A stretch of 50,329 bases of DNA from Stutzerimonas nosocomialis (GCF_005876855.1 NZ_QLAE01000036.1:1-50329), one strand, 5' to 3'. Numbered from the stretch's first letter, positions 24,416-33,985 are shown. Program-made: numbers and translations. The notes: generated by a model not told the origin, from the sequence alone.

Positions 24416-26281
24416 ATGTTGGCGTGGATCCCATTCATTCGCGCGGCGCCGGCTGACAATGCGCAAAGAAACGCTGATGGTTTCGTTCCGTACATGTCTG
24501 CGGACGAGCTGCTTGCCACGCCGCGTCGGCAGTTGTTGCTCGAAAACATCTGGCACCGCACGTCGGTGAACCGGGATCAATTCAACAAACTCTACCTCGC
24601 CCCTATCAAGCGGTACGCGGAAATAGTCCAGCAGTTACCAGCATCCGAAAATCATCATCATGCCTACTTGGGCGGCATGATCGACCATGGCCTGGAAATC
24701 ATCGCGTATGCCCTAAAACTGCGTCAGTCCTTCGTCTTGCCGGTCGGCAGCACACCAGAAGTTCAGTCGGCCCAGTCCGAGGCTTGGTCCGCGGCGGTTG
24801 TGTTCGCAGCGCTCCTGCACGACATAGGCAAGGTAGCAGTCGATGTCAAAGTACAGCTCCGCAGCGGTGATATCTGGCGTGCATGGGACGGCCCGATGAA
24901 GGAGGACTACCGATTCCAGTATGTGAAAGGCCGCCAGTACAAACTGCATGGGGCTGCTGCAGGACTGTTGTATACGCAGGTGATTCCTTCCGAGGTGATG
25001 AACTGGTTGTCGCAGTATCCAGAGCTCTGGGGTGCTTTGCTGTACGTCCTCGCTGGCCAGTTTGAACACTCCGGGGTTCTTGGGGACATCGTTGTAAGGT
25101 CTGACCAAGCGTCGGTCGCCCATGAGCTTGGCGGCAATCCAGACCGAGCTGTGGCAGCACCGCGTAACACGCTCCAGCGTCAGCTTCTCGATGGGCTGCG
25201 CTACCTGATGAAGAACGAGCTCAAGTTGAATCAACCAGAGGCTTCCGATGGCTGGATCACGGCCGATGCGATCTGGCTGGTTAGCAAGACCGTTTCGGAT
25301 CGGCTGCGTGCTCACCTTCTCAGCCAGGGGATTGAGGGTGTTCCGGACCGCAACTCAACGCTCTTCAATGTCTTTCAGGATAACGGCCTGATAGTGGCGA
25401 ATCCCGCTGGGAAGGCCATCTGGGATGCCGAAATCCTAAGCCCTACGGGGTGGAAGAACACATTCACATTCTTGAGGGTTTCGCCTTCACTCATATGGTC
25501 AGCTGGAGAGGATCGTCCAGAACCCTTCGGTGGATCGGTTCAAGTTCTAAATGAAGAACCTGCCGAATCAGAAAGTCCGAACCTAGCACCCCTCGCCCAT
25601 GCGGCTGAGGATCTGGCCGAAAAGCCCAGCTGCAACGTTCAGCAAGGGGATGTAGTTGCGGTAGAGCCGCCAGTAACGAAACCTGCAGCAGCCGATGACC
25701 ATGGCGCGCATGCCACTGAGATGGATGATACGGACTACCTTCTGGACCTGATGGATATGCGTGAAGCACCGATGACCTCGGTTCCTGCCCCGGCTATGCC
25801 GGGTAGATCCGAGGTCCAACCTGCGGAGCCGGAGGATCAGCCTGTAACTGCCCCGGCGACAACAATTGCCGGGCCGGCCGGTGGCACGCTGGGGCACCAG
25901 TTCATGCACTGGCTGAAGGTCGGTGTGGGCACCCACAAGATCATTATCAATGATGCAAAAGCCAAGGTTCACACTGTTAACGGCACGGCTTTTCTGGTGA
26001 CTCCTGAAATATTCAGAAGGTATGCCCAAGAGCATCCGACGCTCTTCTCCGCGAAGGCTGGCGAAGGACAGCCCTGGCTGCAGGTCCAAAAGTCGTTCGA
26101 AAAGCTGAAGCTTCACGTTAAGAAGAACAACGGACATAACATCTGGACGTGCGAAGTCTTTGGGCCTCGGAAAACGAAAACACTGAAGGGTTATATGCTA
26201 AAAAAACCAGGCGACGTATTCACAACTGAGATGCTGGATAACCCCAACCTAAAACTTTGTGAGAGTCAGGACGAGCATTAG
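24416..26281 (+). CDS. MobH-family relaxase, TraI_2 (TIGR03760)
   Basis: 621 residues. The N-terminal relaxase domain has the MobH histidines SENHHHAYLGGMIDHGLE (His80-82, His91) and the HD motif LLHDIGK (His135-Asp136), with LHGAAAGLLYTQ and VLAGQFEHSGVLGDIV further on. An acidic Pro/Glu linker (about 375-475) precedes a C-terminal winged-helix TraI_2_C domain (about 485-615). It nicks oriT and pilots the strand through TraD. ATG 24416 fits the family start MLxW; an in-frame ATG at 24404 is possible. Confidence 0.92.
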   Translation: MLAWIPFIRAAPADNAQRNADGFVPYMSADELLATPRRQLLLENIWHRTSVNRDQFNKLYLAPIKRYAEIVQQLPASENHHHAYLGGMIDHGLEIIAYALKLRQSFVLPVGSTPEVQSAQSEAWSAAVVFAALLHDIGKVAVDVKVQLRSGDIWRAWDGPMKEDYRFQYVKGRQYKLHGAAAGLLYTQVIPSEVMNWLSQYPELWGALLYVLAGQFEHSGVLGDIVVRSDQASVAHELGGNPDRAVAAPRNTLQRQLLDGLRYLMKNELKLNQPEASDGWITADAIWLVSKTVSDRLRAHLLSQGIEGVPDRNSTLFNVFQDNGLIVANPAGKAIWDAEILSPTGWKNTFTFLRVSPSLIWSAGEDRPEPFGGSVQVLNEEPAESESPNLAPLAHAAEDLAEKPSCNVQQGDVVAVEPPVTKPAAADDHGAHATEMDDTDYLLDLMDMREAPMTSVPAPAMPGRSEVQPAEPEDQPVTAPATTIAGPAGGTLGHQFMHWLKVGVGTHKIIINDAKAKVHTVNGTAFLVTPEIFRRYAQEHPTLFSAKAGEGQPWLQVQKSFEKLKLHVKKNNGHNIWTCEVFGPRKTKTLKGYMLKKPGDVFTTEMLDNPNLKLCESQDEH

Positions 26282-26361
26282 AGACATCGGATAGACCTTT
26301 GCCTGCGCTCTGACGTGGACTAGCGCCACGCGGGCAATAACTTGAGTCTGAGGAGACCTAT

Positions 26362-26577
26362 ATGCTGTGGAAAAAACACCTACCCCACTCTCGCCGCTAT
26401 CAATATTTGGCGGTCCTAGAGGCTGAGGAAGTAGACAACGAAGGTATGCTTTATGGCCAAAGAGAGTTTCGTCTAAAGTTGGCCGATGGTTCGACTGTGA
26501 ACCATACGTTCGAAGCGGACGAATATCAGCAATGGTGGTCCTCATTTCTGAAGGGCGGCCAAGTTGTTAACCCATAG
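26362..26577 (+). CDS. Small protein of unknown function
   Basis: A 71-residue soluble protein with GAGGAG upstream of the ATG. The composition is mixed beta/alpha, with WW near the C terminus. It sits 80 bp after the relaxase and 15 bp before another small gene. Not recognised. Confidence 0.6.
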   Translation: MLWKKHLPHSRRYQYLAVLEAEEVDNEGMLYGQREFRLKLADGSTVNHTFEADEYQQWWSSFLKGGQVVNP

Positions 26578-26592
26578 GACAACGATAAGCCC

Positions 26593-26748
26593 ATGAGTTA
26601 TCGAAGAAGGCTTGAAAGGCTCTCAGCACTACCTTTGTCTGAGGCAGACGGCGACGCCTGGAAGCGCCGGATTGCACGGGACTGGGAGAAGCTGCCGCTG
26701 ACTATGCGCATGTTCTTTCTCGCCTCTACCCTCATGAAGGAGGACTGA
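26593..26748 (+). CDS. Very small basic protein of unknown function
   Basis: A 51-residue frame beginning MSYRRRLERLSALPLS and ending FFLASTLMKED. Highly basic N terminus. It follows the 71-residue gene by 15 bp in the same direction, and its last 17 bp overlap the convergent minus-strand gene. Supported by frame and position only. Confidence 0.45.
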   Translation: MSYRRRLERLSALPLSEADGDAWKRRIARDWEKLPLTMRMFFLASTLMKED

Positions 26749-27691
26749 CTTTGTTGATGAGTGTTTGTGATCGGGCGGCTAGGCCAGCCAAGTAAGCGCC
26801 TAGGTCTTGAAAATTGTTTTCCTTGAGGATTTTTGCAATCAGTGCAGAGCGCTTCTCCTTGAGCGGCAGGAAAATTGCGCAACGCTGGTGGTTATGTGGG
26901 CGAGGCAACGTCTTCCAATAGTACGTTGCCTTGAAGCGAGCCATAGCCCCCATAAACCCCAACCAGGCATCTGGCTCGTGCGACAACACGAATATGCCAT
27001 ATTCGCGTCTGAGCTCTGTTATTGCCTGCTCACTTAACCCATAGATTTTATAGGTTCCGGTCAGCTCAACCGGCTGTTCAAGCCGCGCCGCGATGTATTT
27101 GGCGGCCGCGAAGTGATGCGAACCGCCGGAGTTCATCAGAAAGACACGTCCGTCCCAAGCCCAAGTGGCGAAATAATCGTGATCGACGTGGCCGATGATT
27201 CGAATTTCAGGCCAAGCTAGATTCTTCGCCAACTTCTCCGGAGATATTTCGTCGATCAACTCGGTTGAGTTCCTTTCCACCATGTCATCCATAGTGGCGA
27301 ACTCCTTGAGTTCGGATTTCGACGCGGCGAAGCCATCTACCTGTTGGATGTCGCAGCGCCACCGTTCGATCTGCATCTCGCTGCCGATGCGTAATAGGGG
27401 GCCGCATTCGATGCTAGTCGAGCCATACCGACCATAGGTGCGGCAGTGGGTCCATCCATTCAGCTTATCGCGATATATCCCACGCTCATAAATAAGAGAT
27501 CCGAACTCGTGCCACCTAACAACAGCTCCTGCACCAATACCTTTTGCTGTTTCCTGGATGGGCGAGTTAAGTTCGACTGAGCTCTTAATCAACTTTATGA
27601 GCGTTGCAGGATACCCACAGTCCTCACGCACTGAGTCCCATAGAAATGTTCCTGCTCTGCGCCAGAATGGGAGGGACTGATCTATCGTCAT
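26732..27691 (-). CDS. DUF6685-like protein of unknown function
   Basis: A 319-residue soluble protein. Motifs in order: QQVDGFAASKS (about 118), SPEKLAKNLAWPEIRIIG (about 150), FATWAWDGRVFLMNSGGSHHFAAAKYIA (split 172-200), then a Cys-free C terminus. The NSGGSHH motif recalls proteins of DUF6685, found in proteobacterial mobile DNA; that match is from memory. No signal peptide. Lone minus-strand gene next to the relaxase. Function unknown. Confidence 0.6.
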   Translation of the reverse strand: MTIDQSLPFWRRAGTFLWDSVREDCGYPATLIKLIKSSVELNSPIQETAKGIGAGAVVRWHEFGSLIYERGIYRDKLNGWTHCRTYGRYGSTSIECGPLLRIGSEMQIERWRCDIQQVDGFAASKSELKEFATMDDMVERNSTELIDEISPEKLAKNLAWPEIRIIGHVDHDYFATWAWDGRVFLMNSGGSHHFAAAKYIAARLEQPVELTGTYKIYGLSEQAITELRREYGIFVLSHEPDAWLGFMGAMARFKATYYWKTLPRPHNHQRCAIFLPLKEKRSALIAKILKENNFQDLGAYLAGLAARSQTLINKVSPPS

Positions 27692-27791
27692 GCATTCACC
27701 ATGGTCGGAGGCTGGCGTTCAGTATAAGGATGTACCGCGTAAGCGGGGTGCCGCGAGAGATTGTCCTAACCCATAGATCCCAATCGCGAGG

Positions 27792-27810
27792 GTGTTGCGG
27801 GCCGCAACAC
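27792..27810. promoter_or_regulatory. 19-bp palindrome, copy 2 of 3
   Basis: GTGTTGCGG-G-CCGCAACAC, perfect arms. It lies 32 bp upstream of the SRAP gene start and 100 bp from the divergent DUF6685-like gene. Same motif as at 8148 and 46544. Confidence 0.65.
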
Positions 27811-27842
27811 CGAGCAGCACAGTGACGTTTAAGAGGTGTGTT

Positions 27843-28484
27843 ATGTGCAGTCGTTACGAAGCCCCTACCCCAGGGCGACTCCGTGAAGAGTTTGGTGTCG
27901 AGTTCGATGCTCAGGGAAAGCTCGAATTGTGGCCAGGTTATGCCGGGCCGTTCCTGCGCAAGCCCCGCAATGTCGATCCGTACGATGACGCCGTGCTGCC
28001 ATTTGAAGCTGAGGTGGGCGTGTTTGGGCTCTTGCCATTCTGGGCCGACAAGAAGCTGGCACGGTCTACTTACAACGCCCGTTCTGAGACAGCCTCAGTC
28101 AAGCGGTCATTCAAGGAGGCATGGAAGAAGGCTCAGCACTGCATCATTCCTGCGGTGGCGATCTATGAGCCCGACTGGCGAACAGGAAAGGCTATTCCTA
28201 CCCGCATCTCCCGTACCGATGGCCGGCTGCTAGGGATAGCGGGCCTATGGGAGGAAAGGAAAACTGCTACAGGTGATAGAGAACTGTCCTTCTCCATGCT
28301 GACGGTGAATGCCGATGACCATGCGCTGATGCGCAACTTCCATCGCCCAGGGCATGAGAAGCGCATGGTGGTGGTGCTTCCTCAAGGGCTATATCAGGAT
28401 TGGCTGACAGCTCCCGCTGAGATCAGCAGTGAATTCATGACCCAGTATCCAGCCGATAGGCTCGTTGCCGATCCCCAGCCTTGA
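27843..28484 (+). CDS. SRAP-domain abasic-site processing protein (HMCES/YedK-like)
   Basis: 213 residues. The protein must start at ATG 27843 so that Cys2 follows the initiator Met; in this family Cys2 forms a covalent link with abasic sites in single-stranded DNA. Other active-site residues are present: Asn78 in STYNARSET, Glu109 in AIYEPDW, His171 in RPGHEKRM. Length is usual for bacterial members. It could protect single-stranded DNA during conjugation or SOS. The 19-bp palindrome upstream suggests control by an element-encoded regulator. Confidence 0.9.
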   Translation: MCSRYEAPTPGRLREEFGVEFDAQGKLELWPGYAGPFLRKPRNVDPYDDAVLPFEAEVGVFGLLPFWADKKLARSTYNARSETASVKRSFKEAWKKAQHCIIPAVAIYEPDWRTGKAIPTRISRTDGRLLGIAGLWEERKTATGDRELSFSMLTVNADDHALMRNFHRPGHEKRMVVVLPQGLYQDWLTAPAEISSEFMTQYPADRLVADPQP

Positions 28485-28495
28485 GTTAACGGCAT

Positions 28496-28520
28496 GGTGT
28501 CCACCTATCTGGTAGACACC
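28496..28520. terminator. Possible terminator between convergent genes
   Basis: Inverted repeat GGTGTC/GACACC with a 13-nt loop and a short T-run (GTTT). Lies between the SRAP gene and the end of the restriction enzyme gene. Confidence 0.3.
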
Positions 28521-28594
28521 GTTTCCGGTCGTGTTTGCACACTTTGTCCCGGTGCCGCTCGGACATCCTGTCCTTCCTCCGCTGAGCCGCCCTG

Positions 28595-31500
28595 CTAATA
28601 ATCCAGAGCTGGCAGATTATTAACAATTTTTTGGGTTTCGAGGCTCACGGTGACCACGCGCTGGAACAGCTCCAGTGGGTACTTGGGGTTACCCATGGTT
28701 TCGACGGCCCAGTCGTTGGCGTCGTTGACGATGCCGCTGGCCTTGTCGGTGCGCACGGCCTGGCGCTCCATCACCCAGTCGAGTGCGGCTTTGCCGTTGA
28801 CCACGTAGTCCCAGGCCGCCTCGGGGATGCCTTTGAGGGTGATGCGGTGGTTGTAGACGACGGTCGTCTTGTCGCCCTTCTTGGCGAACTTCATCTTCTC
28901 CACGCGATAGTCGGCGTCGGTGAGCGTGCCCTTGGCCTCGATGGTCAGCGGGTACGGTTCGACGGTTTCGTAGTTCAGGTGAAGGTCAGCCAGGGCGCGG
29001 CCTGCTGTGCTGAAGGCCCAGAAATCGACGACTTTCTTCACTGCCGGAATGCGCGGAAGTTCCTTGCTCAGGTTATCAGCAAAGCGTTCGCGGTAATCAG
29101 GCGAATGAAGGATTCCGTAGACGTAGTAGAACAGGTCTTCCTTGGTGATCTGCTCGCCAGGGTAGGCTGCCTGGAAGTGAGCTAGACCGGCATCTGTGAT
29201 GGCATCCCGACGGCGCAGGCCGCCTTCAACCGGCTCGGCAAAAAGGTCGTCTTTGGACGCTTGGGCGGCTTCGTCGTAAAGGTACAGAGGGAAGCATTGA
29301 GCACCGCCATCAGGCTGGTCGCTAGTTGGAGAATTTGAGATGAAGGCAAAGTGGCCTTCACCCCTCCAATTTCCTTTGACGCAAATAGCCACATTTGGGG
29401 CACTAGCATCAGGGAAGATGCGCGGCATCTGAAGCACCATCTCGTTAAAGGTGCGGCTGAAATAAAGCCATTGCTGGGTGAATGGCCGGTAAAACGAAGC
29501 CACCAACGATGCCGGGTCAAATGCGAAGCGCCTTCCCTTAACCAGTTCCTGCTTGAGTGCTCGCGTCCAGCTGATACTGGTTAGATCAGTGTTGATGAAG
29601 CTATCTACAACCTCCGCTCGCTGCTTTCTGTCTAGCCCCGCGTTGGCCACATCGAAACGCTCAGCCTCAGCATTGTAGAAGCTGATCATGCGGCTCATGT
29701 TGCTTGCCAGATCGGTACGGTTGGAGTTGTAAGCCCAGGCATCACGACCAGTCTGTAATCCTCGCGAATAGCTGTAGAACAGCGTCGCATCTGATGAAGC
29801 TCCTTTGTCACCCATAGCGATGAATTGTCCGAAGCTATCATCGCGTTGCTTGAGCCAATCCCCGTGCTCATCCGGTGTGATCTGCTGCCATGCCTCGATA
29901 CCAGCCACACTGGCAAAGCCTGCAATCTTCTCAAGCTTTTCCTCACGACTCAGGTAATCGCCAATGTCATGGAAATAGACCTGGCCGTGTGCCTGTGCGC
30001 TGGGATTCTTGACTAGCAGCGAGATGGCAATAGGGGCGCGACTGCCACTGCCAAATATCTTTCCCCCTTCCTTGCGCGAGGTTTCGCCACTGGTACGTTG
30101 GTTACCTCGAAGATGGAACACATAAAGGCTGGAGAACTCATCGGCAAGACACTTGCGCAGGCCGTCTGCGGTATTGGCTTCCACAAAGCCCGCGTTGGTG
30201 ACGAACCCGATTATGCCGGCATCGCCAATGCGATCACTTGCCCAGCGAATTGCACGGATATAGCTGTCATAAAGGGCGTTTTTGAGCGTGGCTTTCGAGC
30301 CTGCCGCATAGGTAGCGCGAATGCGCTCATCTAGCGCTGGGTACTGGACATTAGCGTTGTTGTCGTTGGCGCTCGTCTGCCCAGCCGAGTAGGGCGGATT
30401 ACCAACGATCACCCGAATATCCAGCGCTTTCTGCCGCTTACGCCGGGCACTGTTGTCCTCCAGCAGCGCATCCACCAGGTCATCCTTCTCATACATCTGG
30501 AAGGTGTCAGTCAGGCAGATCCCTTCAAACGGGGTGTACTCGTCGATCACTTCGCCATGGTAGACCGCTTCGATATTGATGGCAGCGATGTAGTAGGCCA
30601 GGAGTACCAGCTCGTTGGCGTGAATTTCGTGCTTGTACTTGTGTGGAAGCTCCTCTGGCTTGATCAGGCCGGACTGGATCAGCCGGGTAATGAAGGTGCC
30701 GGTGCCGGTGAACGGGTCGATGATGTGGACGCCCTTACTACCCAGGGTCTGACCGAACTCCTTTTGCAGCAGGTGGTTGACGCTGTGGAGGATGAAGTCC
30801 ACCACCTCGACCGGCGTGTAAACGATGCCCAGGCGCTCGGTCATCTTGGGGAAGGCGTTGCGGAAGAACTTGTCGTACAGCTCGACAATAATCTTCTGCT
30901 TGCCCTGGGCATTGTTGATGCCGGCAGCACGCTGGCGGACGCTGGCGTAGAACTTCTCCAGGGTGTCGGCTTCTTTGCCCAAATGATGCTCGTGAAGCGC
31001 ATCCAGCACGCCTTGCATGGCCTTGGACATGGGGTTGTGGCTGGCGAAGCTGTATTCCTCGAAGAGCGCATCGAACACTGGCTTGGTTACCAAGTGCTGG
31101 GCGAGCATTTCGACAATCTCGCCATCGCTGATGCTGTCGTTGAGGTCGTCGCGCAGCTCGGCGGCAAAGGTGTTGAAAGCGGCCTGTTCCTGGGTGTTGG
31201 CCGGGTTCTCCAGAATGCCCTGAATGCGGTCGATGTGGGTGCGGGCGATCTTGGCAATGTCGTTGGCCCAGTCTTCCCAATGATGGCGGTTGCCGCACTT
31301 CTCGACGATCTTGGCGTAGATGGCCTTCTCGATTTCGCCGACCTCGTAGGTCAGCTCGGCCTGCTGAGTCATCTGGCCGGGAGCATCATGGTTCTTGCTA
31401 CCGATCCCGTACTGGCCTTTACCGGCCTTGCCGTTGTTGGTGCCGGTGGCTTTCTTTGCCTTCTTCTCGGCCTTGTCGGTGATGGCGATGACTTCCATCT

Positions 31501-33472
31501 TGCGCGGGTCGGAGCCGATCAGGTCGAGCTTGTTGACCATTGCGTCGAAGCTGTCATCGTGGGAGCGCAGCGCTTGGAGCACTTGCCAGACCACCTTGTA
31601 GGTCTGGTTGTCGTTGAGTGCTTCATGAGGCTCCATGCCCGCAGGGATGACTACCGGCAGCACGACATAGCCGCGCTTCTTGCCGGGCGCATTACGCATC
31701 ACCCGGCCCACCGATTGCACCACGTCTACCTGTGAGTTGCGTGGGGTGAGGAACAGCACGGCATCCAGCGCCGGTACGTCCACGCCTTCGGACAGGCAGC
31801 GCACGTTACTGAGGATGCGACAGGTGTTGGCCGGGGATTCTGCTTTGAGCCAGCTGAGCTTAGCTTCCTTCTGGCTGGCATTCATGCCGCCATCGACGTG
31901 CTCGGCCTCGCATATGATGCGCGCGGCTTCGTCGATTTTTTCGGACTCTTGGTAAGCCTCCACCACCGACTGGAACATGCTGGCGATGTTGATGGAGCTG
32001 ACCTTGTGCTTGGTGCCCTTGTAGTTGGGCGAGATCACCTGGCAGAAGGCAACGGCGCGCTTCATCGGCTCAGCGTCACCGATGAGCTGTTCGTGTAGAC
32101 CTTGCTTGGCCAGCGCCTTCCAGCAGCCGACGATCTTGGCGGCGTCGTCCACCTTGAGCTGGTTGTCTTCGTCCTTCAGCAGCTCCTGAAGGCGGCGGCT
32201 GATGGCGCTCTCTTCAACCGTGAGTACCAGCACCTTGTAGTCGGTGAGCAGGCCGCGCTGGACGGCCTCGGAGAAGTTGATGACGAATAGCTCTTTACCA
32301 TACAGCGCTTCGTCATCCATCGAGCAGAGCGTAACCTCGCCGCTCTCTGCCTTGATCTTCGCGTTGTCGCCGTAGATGCGCGGCGTGGCGGTCATGTACA
32401 GGCGTTTCGCGGCACGGATGTAATCCGCATCATGGATACGTACAAAATTGCTTTCGTCATCGTCGCCAAAGGTGGCACCCGTGGTGCGGTGCGCCTCGTC
32501 GCATATCACGAGGTCGAAGGCATCCAGGCCGTGATCATGTTGGGCGCGGCTGATCACGTCGATGGAGTGGTAGGTGGAGAACACCACACTCATGTGCTCG
32601 GCGTCGTGGCGCTTGGGCATCTCCGCTGCGAGCCGATCAGCCTTAGTGGTGGCCGGGTAGCGCAGCTCGTGGGTGAACACCTGTACAGCGTCATCTTCCA
32701 CCTTGCGCTTCTTCCCAACGTCGCTGTCGGAGCACACGGCGAAGCTGTGAAGCGGGGTTTCGCTTTCCTGCGTCCATTCGGTGAGGGTCTGCGACAGCAA
32801 CGACAGGCTGGGCACCAGGAACAGTACGCGCTTACCCTTGCCGGCGAGGCGCTCAGCAATCTTTAGGCTGGTGAACGTCTTGCCGGTGCCGCAGGCCATG
32901 ATCAGCTTGCCGCGTTCCGCGTCTTTTAGACCGGCCGCTACAGCGTTCAGCGCGGTCTGCTGGTGCTCACGCAGTTGTTTCTTGGCCTTGAGCGCAACAG
33001 CCTGGTTGGGCTGGTACTTCGCCCAGTCGATCTGGCTGTCTTCGAGGGCTTGCAGGTCGATCTTACTGACCGGGGGCTGCTGGCCCTGCAAGGCATCCTC
33101 GGCGTGCTCGCTCCAGTTATTGGTGGTGGTAACAATGACGCGGTGCGAGAACGGCGCCTTGCCCGAGGCGGTGAAAAAGCTGTCGATGTCCTTCTTCTGA
33201 ACTTTGTAGTCCTCGGCGTACAGCTTGCACTGAATGGCGTGATACTCGCCGGTGCCCTGGGTGCGCGCCACCAAGTCGATGCCCGCGTCCTTACCGCTGA
33301 TGCCCTGCTCTTTGGCCCATTCGGCATATGTCCACACCTTGTCGTACAGATCACGGTAGGTGGCTTCGTTGCGCAGATACGTACAGATCAGCTCTTCGAA
33401 GTAGGTGCCTTTTTCTCGTTCGGTGACAGAGGCGGCGCGGTAGGTGTCGAGCAGAGTAGAGAGGGCGGACAT
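28595..33472 (-). CDS. Type ISP single-chain restriction-modification enzyme (LlaGI/LlaBIII-like)
   Basis: 1625 residues, close to the roughly 1580 of known type ISP enzymes. Domains in order: Mrr-like nuclease (Asp66 in DAGIDLV, Gln81-Cys-Lys83); superfamily 2 helicase/translocase (Walker A MACGTGKTF at 192-200, DEAH box ICDEAHRTTG near 325, motif VI QSVGRVMRN); coupler; gamma N6-adenine methyltransferase (motif I DPFTGTGTF near 920, motif IV NPPY near 1025); C-terminal target-recognition domain (about 1250-1625). One chain recognises, methylates and cuts after translocation, so no partner gene is needed. AAAGGGA precedes the ATG. Likely anti-phage cargo. Confidence 0.93.
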   Translation of the reverse strand: MSALSTLLDTYRAASVTEREKGTYFEELICTYLRNEATYRDLYDKVWTYAEWAKEQGISGKDAGIDLVARTQGTGEYHAIQCKLYAEDYKVQKKDIDSFFTASGKAPFSHRVIVTTTNNWSEHAEDALQGQQPPVSKIDLQALEDSQIDWAKYQPNQAVALKAKKQLREHQQTALNAVAAGLKDAERGKLIMACGTGKTFTSLKIAERLAGKGKRVLFLVPSLSLLSQTLTEWTQESETPLHSFAVCSDSDVGKKRKVEDDAVQVFTHELRYPATTKADRLAAEMPKRHDAEHMSVVFSTYHSIDVISRAQHDHGLDAFDLVICDEAHRTTGATFGDDDESNFVRIHDADYIRAAKRLYMTATPRIYGDNAKIKAESGEVTLCSMDDEALYGKELFVINFSEAVQRGLLTDYKVLVLTVEESAISRRLQELLKDEDNQLKVDDAAKIVGCWKALAKQGLHEQLIGDAEPMKRAVAFCQVISPNYKGTKHKVSSINIASMFQSVVEAYQESEKIDEAARIICEAEHVDGGMNASQKEAKLSWLKAESPANTCRILSNVRCLSEGVDVPALDAVLFLTPRNSQVDVVQSVGRVMRNAPGKKRGYVVLPVVIPAGMEPHEALNDNQTYKVVWQVLQALRSHDDSFDAMVNKLDLIGSDPRKMEVIAITDKAEKKAKKATGTNNGKAGKGQYGIGSKNHDAPGQMTQQAELTYEVGEIEKAIYAKIVEKCGNRHHWEDWANDIAKIARTHIDRIQGILENPANTQEQAAFNTFAAELRDDLNDSISDGEIVEMLAQHLVTKPVFDALFEEYSFASHNPMSKAMQGVLDALHEHHLGKEADTLEKFYASVRQRAAGINNAQGKQKIIVELYDKFFRNAFPKMTERLGIVYTPVEVVDFILHSVNHLLQKEFGQTLGSKGVHIIDPFTGTGTFITRLIQSGLIKPEELPHKYKHEIHANELVLLAYYIAAINIEAVYHGEVIDEYTPFEGICLTDTFQMYEKDDLVDALLEDNSARRKRQKALDIRVIVGNPPYSAGQTSANDNNANVQYPALDERIRATYAAGSKATLKNALYDSYIRAIRWASDRIGDAGIIGFVTNAGFVEANTADGLRKCLADEFSSLYVFHLRGNQRTSGETSRKEGGKIFGSGSRAPIAISLLVKNPSAQAHGQVYFHDIGDYLSREEKLEKIAGFASVAGIEAWQQITPDEHGDWLKQRDDSFGQFIAMGDKGASSDATLFYSYSRGLQTGRDAWAYNSNRTDLASNMSRMISFYNAEAERFDVANAGLDRKQRAEVVDSFINTDLTSISWTRALKQELVKGRRFAFDPASLVASFYRPFTQQWLYFSRTFNEMVLQMPRIFPDASAPNVAICVKGNWRGEGHFAFISNSPTSDQPDGGAQCFPLYLYDEAAQASKDDLFAEPVEGGLRRRDAITDAGLAHFQAAYPGEQITKEDLFYYVYGILHSPDYRERFADNLSKELPRIPAVKKVVDFWAFSTAGRALADLHLNYETVEPYPLTIEAKGTLTDADYRVEKMKFAKKGDKTTVVYNHRITLKGIPEAAWDYVVNGKAALDWVMERQAVRTDKASGIVNDANDWAVETMGNPKYPLELFQRVVTVSLETQKIVNNLPALDY

Positions 33473-33617
33473 TCGGAATTCCCTTTGGGATACGGCTGGC
33501 GCGATGCTTGCGCCAAATGGCGCGAGTTTATCACCGGGCCAACTCGAATAAGGGTTCTAGCCCGCCAGCCATGCGTAATAGCGGTTAACAAAAAGGTGTG
33601 TTAACAGCTCATGCTAC

Positions 33618-33800
33618 GTAACCTCGGCAGCCTTCGCTGCCCTGCTTCTCTCGATATCTGGATTGGCTGTCCTTTGTGACTTCCCCCGTGGAGCATATGA
33701 GGCTGCTGGCTGGCAGTTTGGAAGCCTCATCCTTTGCGCTGGGTTGGTCCTGCAGCTCCTAATCAAGGTTCGCCAGGACAATCCATGGCGACGACCTTAA
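33618..33800 (+). pseudogene. Remnant of a small two-helix membrane protein
   Basis: A frame with no usable start codon reads SAAFAALLLSISGLAVL, then GWQFGSLILCAGLVLQLL and a basic end before TAA at 33798-33800. The sequence has clear two-helix membrane-protein character. An ATG at 33611 lies in another frame, so a small frameshift may have broken the start. Its 3' end overlaps the next gene by 16 bp. It is the only coding signal in the 312-bp gap between the restriction gene and ATG 33785. Confidence 0.35.
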
Positions 33801-33985
33801 TCGAGGAGCTGGCCATGTGGGAGCTTGAGCAGCTGACCTCCGCCGGCGACATGGCGTTTCGTTATGGCGCGCTCCGCGCTCATCTCGACACCCTCTATCG
33901 GGCTGATCTCATTGACTCGCGGAGCGCCGGGAAAGACAGGAACTGGCGGACGCCGCTTATGCTCATGCAATTGACGCCGCGCTGA
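33785..33985 (+). CDS. Small protein of unknown function upstream of umuD
   Basis: A 66-residue soluble protein with an acidic, helical N-terminal half and basic C terminus. It overlaps the membrane-protein remnant and ends 53 bp before the SOS box. No family recognised. Confidence 0.5.
   Translation: MATTLIEELAMWELEQLTSAGDMAFRYGALRAHLDTLYRADLIDSRSAGKDRNWRTPLMLMQLTPR

Noticed and set aside
30557-31735. A 392-codon plus-strand open frame
   Set aside because: It lies wholly antisense to the methyltransferase/helicase part of the type ISP gene; composition (V, G, L runs) is that of a mirror frame of GC-rich coding DNA.
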